64,000 bases of DNA. Origin: Linyphia triangularis (taxonomy: Eukaryota; Arthropoda; Arachnida; Araneae; Linyphiidae). Below are positions 25,161 to 35,414 of this stretch, piece by piece (the stretch's first letter is position 1; every line of letters begins with the position of its first letter). The DNA lies in NCBI GenBank assembly GCA_963978545.1, contig OZ021727.1, positions 54,634,487-54,698,486 of the forward strand, written 5' to 3'. Below the pieces are notes generated by a model that saw nothing but the letters and a program-made list of their open reading frames with translations, searched no databases and had not been told where the DNA came from. Made by a program: the position numbers and the translations under genes.

Positions 25161-26214
25161 TCAATATAAAAAATGAACATGATTTTATATTTATCTTTTT
25201 TAGCACTTTCGTAAAGGAAGCCGAGTTGGTGTTGTAGCAAATTGAATAATGATTTTATCTACTTTGAAAAATATTTGTTATTTATTTTATTTTATTTTAT
25301 TTGGCGCAAGAAGTGGGAAAACGGAGGTTGTATAAATATAATTATCAATCGGAAATATTGCGAAAAATTGGAAGGTGAATTATTTATGCTGGTATTTTTG
25401 GTAATAAAAGGGGAATATAAAATTTTATGAAGTATTTTCGTTAGTGAATTTTTTTTCTTATTTTCGTTATTTAATTAAGTATGAAAATATTAGAATTTTA
25501 AAAATATCTTCTCCTCGTTATATTTCGATCAAATCACTTCATATTCATAAAAATTCACATTTTCAAATAATATTAAATAGCTATTTTCTCTTTTCTAGAA
25601 TAGAGTGAACATTTAAATTTTTTACAATACTCTAGGAACATACATCTTATAATAAAAAAAAAATCATTATAACTTTTTTCATTTAAATTCATTAATTTTT
25701 AGTTAAACCGAAATATACCCGAAAAAAAGAAAATATGAAAGATTTCTCAGGCTCAACTTTATTGCATAAATGAATATAAATTCAAAAAATTACCAATAAA
25801 AAAAAATTTGTGACAATTGCTTAATTTTTTAGTCGATATAAATATTTTTTAAAAACACTTCTCTTTAGTCAAATTTTAATATATATTAACCATTTAATTT
25901 TTTACATAGATATTTGGAAAAATTTACTTACAACTTTTTATTCAGAAAAATAATTGTTGTCAGCAAATTAATTGCAATACAAATTTTCAAAATGTTAATT
26001 TTGTTTATTCACAAAAAAAAATTGTGAGCTATTTAATATTCTAAAACAACTATGCTAGATTTAAATTATATAAACAGTTACGCTTTAAGTACTTCCATCA
26101 CAAAGCTTTGGTACATTAAATATTTGGGAAATTGCCAAAAAAGTTATTCCGATAAAATAACATATTAAAGACGTGGACTCGTCTCTTATGTCAATGGGTT
26201 TATAGATAGTTGAC

Positions 26215-28293
26215 CTACCCTACTAACCATCTTTGTCACAGTTACGTCACTGCAACGAAGTTTTTCGTCGCAAAGATCACGGTCACAATGTGACTTGCAT
26301 GGGATATCGCAGCGATGTCGCAAAAGTTCACGTCACTTTCGACTTCCATGTGATATCGCAGCGACATCACAATGTGACGAAGTTGCAATGTTGCTTTGTG
26401 ATATCGCAGCGACATCCAGTGATATCCCAAAATAATTTTATATAATGAAAATCACAAATAGGTCATTTTGTGACATGTATGTGATATAAGACGTAATTTT
26501 GCGATATCGCAGGGATACACAGGGATATCACATTTTAACATTTATGCTATTTTTGTGGTATCAGTGTGATCTCTATGTGATTTTGGGGACATCTATGTGA
26601 TTTATGCGACGAGTATGTGATTTTATCAACGAATCTCACGTCACTGCTATATCACATTGTGATCAGTATGCGATCTTAGTGACTTTGGCGACATCTATGT
26701 GATTTATGCGATTTTCGCAACGAAAGCTTTGTCGCTGCGATGTCACATTGTGATCTGTATGTGATCTTAGTGATTTTGGCGACATCCATGTGATTTATGC
26801 GATTTTCGCAACGAAAGCTTTGTCCCTGCGATATCACATTGTGATCTGTATGTGATCTTAGTGACTTTGGCGACATCCGTGTGATTTATGCGATTTTTGC
26901 AACGTAAGCTTTGTCACTGCGATATCACATTGTGATCTGTATGTGATCTTAGTGACTTTGGCGACATCCATGTGATTTATGCGATTTTCGCAACGAAAGC
27001 TTTGTCACTGCGATATCACATTGTGATCTGTATGTGATCTTAGTGATTTTGGCGACATCCATGTGATTTATGCGATTTTCGCAACGAAAGCTTTGTCACT
27101 GCGATATCACATTGTGATCTGTATGTGATCTTAGTGACTTTGGCGACATCCGTGTGATTTATGCGATTTTCGCAACGAAAGCTTTGTCACTGCGATATCA
27201 CATTGTGATCTGTATGTGATCTTAGTGATTTTGGCGACATCCATGTGATTTATACGATTTTCGCAACGAAAGCTTTGTCACTGCGATATCACATTGTGAT
27301 CTGTATGTGATCTTAGTGACTTTGGCGACATCCGTGTGATTTATGCGATTTTCGCAACGAAAACTTTGTCACTGCGATATCACATTGTGATCTGTCTGTG
27401 ATCTTAGTGACTTTGGCGACATCCATGTGATTTATGCGATTTTCGCAACGAAAACTTTGTCACTGCGATATCACATTGTGATCTGTATGTGATCTTAGTG
27501 ACTTTGGCGACATCCGTGTGATTTATGCGATTTTCGCAACGAAAACTTTGTCACTGCGATATCACATTGTGATCTGTATGTGATCTTAGTGACTTTGGCG
27601 ACATCCATGTGATTTATGCGATTTTCGCAACGAAAACTTTGTCACTGCGATATCACATTGTGATCTGTATGTGATCTTAGTGACTTTGGCAACATACGTG
27701 TGATTTATGCGATTTTCCCAACGAAAGCTTTGTCACTGCGATATCACATTGTGATCTGTATGTGATCTTAGTGACTTTGGCGACATCCGTGTGATTTATG
27801 CGATTTTCGCAACGAAAACTTTGTCACTGCGATATCACATTGTGATCTGTATGTGATCTTAGTGACTTTGGCGACATCCATGTGATTTATGCGATTTTCG
27901 CAACGAAAACTTTGTCACTGCGATATCACATTGTGATCTGTATGTGATCTTAGTGACTTTGGCGACATCCGTGTGATTTATGCGATTTTCGCAACGAAAA
28001 CTTTGTCACTGCGATATCACATTGTGATCTGTATGTGATCTTAGTGACTTTGGCGACATCCATGTGACTTATGCGATTTTCGCAACGAAAACTTTGTCAC
28101 TGCGATATCACATTGTGATCTGTATGTGATCTTAGTGACTTTGGCAACATACGTGTGATTTATGCGATTTTCACAACGAAAGCTTTGTCACTGCGATATC
28201 ACATTGTGATCTGTATGTGATTTTAGTGACTTTGGCGACATCCGTGTGATTTATGCGATTTTTGCAACGAAAGCTTTGTCACTGCGATATCAA
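26215..28293 (+). repeat. 91-bp satellite array 1, with a distinct left terminus
   Basis: From about 26640 to 28293 a 91-bp unit, containing TGTGATTTATGCGATTTTCG and CGATATCACATTGTGATCTG, is repeated about 18 times with few differences. The left 0.4 kb (26215-26640) is a non-tandem leader built from the same small motifs (TGTGAC, GCGATATCGC). It begins CTACCCTACTAACCAT, which matches in inverted form the end of array 2. Units carrying CCATG and CCGTG largely alternate, and a variant reading AACATACGTG recurs 455 bp apart (5 x 91). The right end is abrupt (TATCAAAAATAAAA). Reading frames across the array are artefacts. Confidence 0.93.
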
Positions 28294-28635
28294 AAATAAA
28301 AAATTGGTCCGTTCATGAAACTTTGCAAAAATGTTTTATTTGTCATGAGTATAAAGAAACAAAGTAGTTCATAAAATATCTAGCATAGAAGGGTGTTTTT
28401 TGAGGAGTGGGAGGGGGGAGTTTTTTTGTTTTTTTTTAAATTGAAAAGTAATTTTGGTATAACCTGGGCATTTCACCTTACGCTAAGATAGCGAGTCAGA
28501 AATGTGACGAAAAAGGGGGAGGGGGGGGGTAATCAATGAATACGGATTATCTTGAAGTATATTTCTAGAACACTGCATATTTTTTTTTTTTTTTTTTTTT
28601 TTTAAACTTTTTTAAAATATTTTATTTCATCCTGG

Positions 28636-28872
28636 CTAAGGCACAAGTGTTGCGCCCCCGCCCCCCCTCAGGAAAATCCTAGATCTGCCACTAATGTGAA
28701 CTGAAATAAAAAAAAAAAAGATTCGCGTACACACATCACGAATAAGCTCCTTCTCGCCTTCTTCACAGTCGGAGTCAGAATCTGCATAAGTTTCATCTTC
28801 ACTAATTTCATCCCATTTAGAAACAATGTCCTCAATTTCAAACTGGGTTAGAAAACGTTTTCTTTTAGGCAT
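28636..28872 (-). pseudogene. piggyBac-like transposase N-terminal fragment
   Basis: An ATG at 28870-28872 starts MPKRKRFLTQFEIEDIVSKW, then DEISEDETYADSDSDCEEGE, an acidic N terminus of the type common in piggyBac-derived transposases. After about 50 codons the frame enters an A/T run and unrelated G-rich repeat sequence, so the gene is truncated. It is a different copy from the fragment at 452-1016. Family assignment is by recalled resemblance only. Confidence 0.4.
28640..28700 (-). repeat. G-rich transposon-end-like fragment
   Basis: On the minus strand, GTGGCAGATCTAGGATTTTC is followed by a G-rich run and ends near TTAGCCAGGATG. This resembles the ends of non-autonomous DNA transposons in arthropods. 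It interrupts the piggyBac-like frame. Confidence 0.3.
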
Positions 28873-29616
28873 TTTAAAATAATTTAGTAAAAAATTATCA
28901 AGACTTCAGATAGTCAGAAGAATAAACATAGCAGTCAGCACGGGAAATCGTAAAAATGCAGCTAGCGAAAACACACTAGCAGGTAAAAGTCACTTATCAT
29001 TTACTAAATTGCCCCCTGTCAAACAGCTTCAAAATACCCCTTTGTGTCCCCAACTCAATGGGCTGGCCATGTGTGCGTTGCTTGAAGTGCGACAATAGGC
29101 TTTTGTGGCACGACTTTTCAGACTGCCTCACTCTGTGAGGGTAAATGCTCCGACATTTCGAGTGGAAAACTTCTCAGGGAAACTGGAATTATTTAAATAC
29201 GAAACGATTCGTTCCACATCATTTCAATCTATGAAATTTACTGACACTCGTCACTGTTTCTTTGCTCCGGCTTAGTTTTCAATTTTTAAAAACTCTATAG
29301 AGAAATCACAAAAAAAAAAAAAATATTCGGACCCTATCACAATGACCTTTTTTTATAATTTTTTAGTGCAAAAATATTAACATGTTATCACTTTAAAATT
29401 TAAAAGATAAATTTGAATCAGAATAATATAGATTTTGAGTTTTACACATTTTTTGTTGTTGATATTTATTACTTTCTCACTTTTGTATTTGATTACTTTG
29501 TACAATTTTGATGCAATAACTTTTCCTACACTTAGTATAACAATTTAAATATTTATGTTTTTTAATAGTTTAATGATTATTAAGAGTGTTGTGTTAAAAA
29601 TATAATATTGTTCTAA

Positions 29617-29816
29617 AACAAGCCGGTAGACAGGATTTTTTTTCGGGGCGATAGGGGGTGGGTATGGTCGAAGATTTCATTAAACACATATAGCAAATTA
29701 CACACACACACAAAAAAAGAAGGGGAAGTTGTTTAACAAGATTTCATACCATTTTTTTTTTTGGGGGGGAGGCCGGGGTTCTACCGCCCCCCCTTCCCCG
29801 TCCACGGCCCTGTAAT
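29617..29816. mobile_element. possible short non-autonomous DNA transposon remnant
   Basis: The left part reads GGTAGACAGGATTTTTTTTC followed by GGGGCGATAGGGGG. The right part, reversed, begins CAGGGCCGTGGACGGGG. G-rich ends of this kind pointing outward from a 200-bp core fit a small decayed element. No target duplication could be defined. Confidence 0.3.
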
Positions 29817-30308
29817 AAAATGAATCCTTTTTAATTATTAAACAAATATTCCTTTATAGCCAGAGTGAATTTATAATCTTTATGTAGAAACTTTCTACCT
29901 TTATTACTGCGATATAATAGATTTATTTTTTAATATTTTTATTCAAATATATATGAAACAACTTAAGCACAATTTACTTACTGTTATGTTAAAAATAAAC
30001 ACCGACAGTTATTGCAATCTTTTAGCACTAGCAGTTGACTATGTGTTTAAGATTGGAATCAATTTAATACAAATTTTTTATTGAAACAATCATGGGTCAC
30101 CTAAGAGGGTGGTAGACCAACTTTCCAGAGGGCGCCAAGCTCCTCTGACACCCATCAAAATATCCTAAAGTGGTATAAGCCACACTGTGATACCTTATAG
30201 GCAGTAGGTTAGACTTTTCTTCGTAGACGAATACAAATAAAAAGAATTTATTGAAACCCATTGTATATAATTTGAAGGTAGATTGTAAATAAATATGCAA
30301 GTACCAAA

Positions 30309-30313
30309 GGGAC
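30309..30313. repeat. target-site duplication GGGAC, left
   Basis: Five bases directly outside the LTR; the same five follow the other LTR at 39166-39170. Confidence 0.9.
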
Positions 30314-30976
30314 TGCCGTGAGTATAGTGGTTAATTAACAAACGTCAGAATTAATCTAAAGGAACTTAATTTCGTGCATAAGTAAAAGCGTTGCAATAAC
30401 TCAAATTCGTAACTTGAAATGATATTTATTCATGAACAATAGGTATTTAGACAAAACATTTCCTCAAAGCACGCTTAGTTAAGTCAGTGCTGACATCCAT
30501 ATATTAAAAGCAAAATATAATATATCATAAAGATATCATAGAACAACTAATAAATCATATTGACACTTTTGATTACTATACAGTATAAAAACTGGCTGAG
30601 CATTTGAATCAAGAAATTTCACTTACTGGCATATCAGGGTCAGGAAAATGGCGAATTCATGTGCATGAAATTGCGTCCGATAAAAATGCATCTCCCTCTC
30701 AGGCATCACCGCTTGACCGACTTGCTATCTCCCCAATTTCCTTCTGTCTCTTACGATCCCCCTCATAATTGCATCAAAACTTCTCTCTCTACGCCATTGG
30801 AGCGGCTCGAATCCTTTATGGAATCGCCAACTCTTATTTGACCAATTGGCCAAACCCCTGTTTAAATATTCCCCCAAAAGCTTCGGACAGAAACTTAAGG
30901 GGCTATGCACTTGTTGCAGTTTTAAACAGACCCCTTAATACAATTTGTAAAATGTCTGTGGATATACAGCATGACA
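30314..30976 (-). repeat. 3' LTR of the Gypsy element
   Basis: This copy has the same length and, on reading through, the same sequence as the 5' LTR. Its AATAAA signal lies at 30425-30430. Because the element is in the host gene's sense orientation, this signal could end receptor transcripts early. Short open frames in both LTRs are identical and not genes. Confidence 0.95.
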
Positions 30977-30994
30977 TTTATCACCCTTTTCACC
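30977..30994 (-). promoter_or_regulatory. polypurine tract candidate of the Gypsy element
   Basis: Directly upstream of the 3' LTR the minus strand reads GGTGAAAAGGGTGATAAA, a purine-rich segment in the expected position for plus-strand priming. Confidence 0.5.
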
Positions 30995-33322
30995 AACAAA
31001 AATTTTAAAGAAATTCCACTCAGCCAGCTAAAAATTAAAAAATAAAACACTCACAGCATTCCATAAAGTAACTGCAAAAAAAATACACAAGAATGAAAGA
31101 TGATGTGTAAAAGCATGAAATTACAAGCAGATAGTTGCACACTGAAATATGACCAATCACAATTTTTTGTAACATTGTTAAAGAGCAAAAATATATAAAT
31201 AAAAAACAACATGAAGATGTAACCAGGAAAACACAAGGTATAATTTAGAAGGGAAAGAAAAAGAAGTTGGTTCATGAACAACGTTCTCAATCGTCATTGT
31301 GTAAGTTTTTTTAGTTTCATAGTTTGTAAATCTCCATAGTCAAAGAGTTCAGTTTATTGTGACCATCTAACACAGTATTGTTGTTCTGTGTTATCCTAAA
31401 GGTGTTGAACATTCCTAGCAAAAAGTTTGTGCATCGGAAAGAAAACAGTTTATTGTTCACACTTGCAATGTCACTAGAATGTCTGTCTTCTCTCGTTCCC
31501 TGAAGATCGAGTTACCCAGGAGCAAAAAAAGAATAGTTTTACCTGGATGTCGTGTGGCCCTCAATCAAAGTGGATGACCAGGGGAAAATGTGTTCAGTTG
31601 CCATTGCATTGGTGATGAGGAGTCAAAAGAAAACTGAGAGGGGTGTGGCCTGCTTTGCCACCTGTTCCTTTCTCCAACTTCGCGGACTTGGGTGAGTGAC
31701 GGCCTCCTACTGTATGGCCAGGTCAAGCTTGCTGATCTCTGTAACCGGAACCTCGGAACATTCTCTGTGTGTCGTCTGCTGTGATGATGCCGGAAGGTAG
31801 CTCCGCCCTGTCCCACAGGTGTCGAATGGGGCATGTTGGGTCCTCCCATCAATTTGTATGTCCACGGTCCACGTCTCTCGGACTCCGCTGCTTGGAATTT
31901 CGCAGTCGTTCGGTGTAGCTTGTTGAGGACTGCCATCTGGTGGTGTGGTATGGAAACATCTGTTGGACCTGTTGCTGCGTTGTCGTGGTCTGATTGAAAT
32001 CGCTGAGTAGTCTGGAAAGCGAGTACTGTATCTCTGACGAAATCTGACCATTCTGAAGAACTATTTCTGCTTCACTGTAAATCTCTGGCCAGCGGTGATA
32101 TTCAGCTGTAGCAAAAATTTAGGAATGCTACTTTGCGCAAGGCAGCACGCTTCATTGTAAATGCAGATCTGTTTAGATTTTTTGATACAGAAAAATGACA
32201 ATTCCAAGACTCATAAATACTCAGCCAGTCCTAAACTTTTAACCTAATCAACTATTATTAGTAATCCTCACATGAAAGACTGCTCAAAATCAAAATAGAA
32301 AAAAGAAAAAAAAAATTACCATTTAACTTTCATTAACCAAAGTAGAAAAATACAAATATACTTAGTCTTATCTCCCTTTTATATCATTTTTTTCTTAAAC
32401 TTCCCTTGATTTTTTATTACATAACCAGAACAAAGCATTAAGTTTCCATCCAAAAATTAATTGACACCACCAATTGCCAAACATAATTAACATCCTTAAT
32501 CACCAATTCCAATCATGAATTAATTACTAATATCGTAGACAACACACTCGTATAATCAGAGCTACGATCCAAAATCAACAGCGTGAACGCGTTCTGTTGA
32601 TCAAATCAATCCAGAGCACATAAAAGCAAGACACCCGACACTAAATCCGCTCCTTTTGCCTGCCTAACAGCAGATTCCTATCAGTTTCAGTGTTCAAAAA
32701 CGCCTTATCTAACCCATTAAAAAAAACCAATGCCATACATTAATCGAAAAGAGACCCAATGTCTCATTAATTCCAGTGCAACAAATCGCTACCAAAAAAA
32801 AATTTTCGACGACCCCCTCGTTGGCCCTAAAAAAAAAAAAAAAAACCGACTTCCGCTACCTCTGTTAAAGTGGGGAGAAAAAAAAACGAAAAATCGCCCC
32901 TCTGAACTCTCCAAAAAGAAAAACAACACAAAAACACAAACTTCGTTCTCCTTGGCAAGTCACGTGACAGAAGCGGTCAGACCTCTCCCCGTCTGATGAC
33001 GTCACACACCCTTTCCGAGACCGGAGAACTATATGTTCCCCACAAAAAAAAAAAAAAAACCTGTTCTGAAAGTGACCAACATTCGCCCTTTTTCCCGCCA
33101 AAATGCAGACAGTCATTTGCAGACGCGTCCCTCGCCATTAGTGTCAACAAGACTCTACGCGACAATATTTATGACCAATTCATGCGTGCTGAATACTCCC
33201 GTAGCAAAGATTGACAAAAGCTAAGACTTTTAAATTTACGAGTTCCCTCGTCTAGCCAGAGAATGACAGCGCTTTTTTTTATTGTTTGTCAATCCAAGTC
33301 TTGTCCTAGGAATCGTGAGAAG
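30977..33322 (-). other. 2.3-kb region between pol and the 3' LTR, no recognised env
   Basis: This interval is long for a Gypsy 3' untranslated region. Two overlapping minus-strand frames lie at 31565-32072 (about 169 codons, open without Met upstream) and 31707-32051 (114 codons). They are Ser, Arg, His and Pro rich and GC-richer than the rest. A third frame at 31051-31290 is hydrophobic (79 codons). None shows a signal peptide plus transmembrane arrangement or any family I know. A-rich runs occur at 32830-32846 and 33042-33059. Confidence 0.5.
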
Positions 33323-35414
33323 TTATCGCTGAACGCGATCTTTACTTCTAAAATCGTACCGGTGTGGTAAAGATGCCTGAAGGTCAGAATTATTTTTGTG
33401 ATCTATTCCCTTTTCCAAGATAAATTTATCGTATCTCTTTTCTGCTAGTTTTAAACTACAGATGTGGATGCGTGTCTTAACGATTTGGGGGGATGTTAAC
33501 AATTGAATGTCAAAGAGGTTTTTTGTGTGTATCTTTGTAATCTTGTAGGGTCCTGTGAAATACTTTTTAAACTTGCCTGGGGTTTTGTAGTACACAATAC
33601 TGTCAACTGTGAAATGTCTCTTGTGTGATTTACTGATAGCATAATTTTGCTGTGTCAACTGTGCATTTTCAATGTGTTTAAAAGCCTGTTTCCTACATTC
33701 TTCTATTTGTAGCATTGTTTTCTCAACGTAATTAGGATATCCCAACCAATCTAAATTTGATTTTTTACAAACCTTCATTGTGCTGAATATAGGTTCTATT
33801 TTACGACCAAAAAATAGCTGTGAAGGGGAAAAGCTTGTCGTAGAGTGAATTGAACTGTTATACATTGCCTTATGAATATCTAATGCTGATTGTAGATCAA
33901 TTTTTTGCTCTTTTAAAGCTAAGATGGTGTTCTTAATCTCTAAATTCGTGGACTCGACTTTACCGTTGCACCAAGGAGCGTAAACAGGTGTGTGTATAAG
34001 GTGTACCCCTAATAATCTGTTTAATTCGGTAAAGCCCTTAGAAATGAAGTTACTACAATTGTCTGATAAAATGGTTTCTGGTACGCCGTATCTAGAAATG
34101 TACTGCATGAGACACTTAGCTATTTGTTGTGATCCAATTGATTCTAATTTATATAGATCTAAGTATCTACTAAAATTCTCTATGATACTTAATACGTAAG
34201 CGCCACACTTGAGCGGTCCCAAAATATCCATAGATAACTGTGCTCCAATTCTATTTGGAATATGTGCAAAACCTTGCGGTTTGAACTTTTGATAGCTTCG
34301 CTTCACTCTATTGCAAGTTTCACAACTCTTAATGTAATTTGTGACATCTGAATATAACCCTTTCCAGTGAAATTTTTGCATTAAAAATTGAAACGTTTTA
34401 GCTATGCCAAAATGTGTAAAATGTGCGTTTTGAATTGCGTGAATTTGTAATGTGTCCGGTAGAACCACATTAAACATGTAGCTATCTACATCGTTTTCTG
34501 TAATTTTTCTCTTGAACATAAGTAATCCAGAATCTTCATCCACAAAATAATTTTTAAATTTTGCCTTCAATTTGCCATTATCTTTGTGTAAAGCTTCCTT
34601 AATTTCCAGAATGTTAAGATCCCTATTTTGTTCCATAAGAATATTAGTATCATCTAATTTATGACCCTTGTTATCAGATAAATGATGTATGATGTTTGAG
34701 CTTTTCAGCTGATTGACTACACAATTCTCCCAAGCTTGATCTTCTTTGTTGATGTGAACAGAACCTTCGGATTGTGAAGCTGTTCCAATGTTTTGGTTAT
34801 ACTGAGCCTGTGGTGTACTGAGTATGGTATTTACGGAAGTAAGGTTTGTTTTAGGTATAGTATCATCTACATTTTTAGAACCCTCTGAAAGAATTTCTTT
34901 AATTCTCGTAGTATCTGTGTCCAATGTGACCTCAATATTTGGTATATTGACCATACGTGACAAATAGTCCGGTAAAACGTTGTCAATACCTCTGATGTAC
35001 TGTATGTCGAAAGAGTAATAAGCCAATTCATTTAAAATCCTTGTAATTTTATTTGACTTGTTTTGAAGTTTGGAGAAATACTGTAGTGGTCTGTGGTCAG
35101 AAAAAACAGTAAATGTGCCCCCATACAAATACTCACAGAAGTGTAAGATTGATTTATGTAAAGCAATAAGCTCAAGATAAATCGCTGGCTGCTTTTCCTC
35201 AAATTGTGAGTTCTTTTTAGAGAAATACGCAACAGGACAAAGTTTGTCACCATGATACTGAAAAAGACTGGCTCCAACTGACATTTTCGAAGCGTCACAT
35301 GCGAGATAAAATTTCTCTTTAATATTGACCTGTTTTAAAAAGGGTTTAGTAAAAAATTGCCTTTGTAGATTTTGAAAAGCTACATTATGCCTTTCTGTCC
35401 AAACAAACGGTGTG
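33323..35414 (-). CDS. pol: Gypsy pol, part 2: RNase H and integrase
   Basis: The frame is open from the A10 run; an internal Met at 35282-35284 is probably not a start. RNase H motifs are ACDASK, YLELIAL, FSDHRPL and LPDYLSR. A linker of about 110 residues of low conservation follows. Integrase has an HHCC zinc domain (HFTHFGIAKT and CETC), and a DDE core with LSMDILGPL, ILSDNCSNF and GKVESTNLEI, the last two spaced D-35-E. A C-terminal basic region ends YDFRSKDRVQR. Counted from the internal Met, the catalytic residues are about D353, D408 and E444. All key residues are present. There is no chromodomain that I can recognise. Confidence 0.92.

Noticed and set aside
26233..26876. Open frames of 60-70 codons in the first satellite array, on both strands
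   Set aside because: The 91-bp unit is not a multiple of three, so frames rotate between units; the peptides are translated satellite.
26640..28293. Tandem repeats as a CRISPR array
   Set aside because: The whole 91-bp unit is conserved; there are no unique spacers and the genome is eukaryotic.
30659..31008. Short frames inside the LTR, repeated at 38848-39227
   Set aside because: They lie in regulatory LTR sequence, overlap on both strands and have no domain features.
31051..31290. Hydrophobic 79-codon frame as a possible env remnant
   Set aside because: No signal peptide, cleavage site or wider envelope features; length is within chance for AT-rich sequence.
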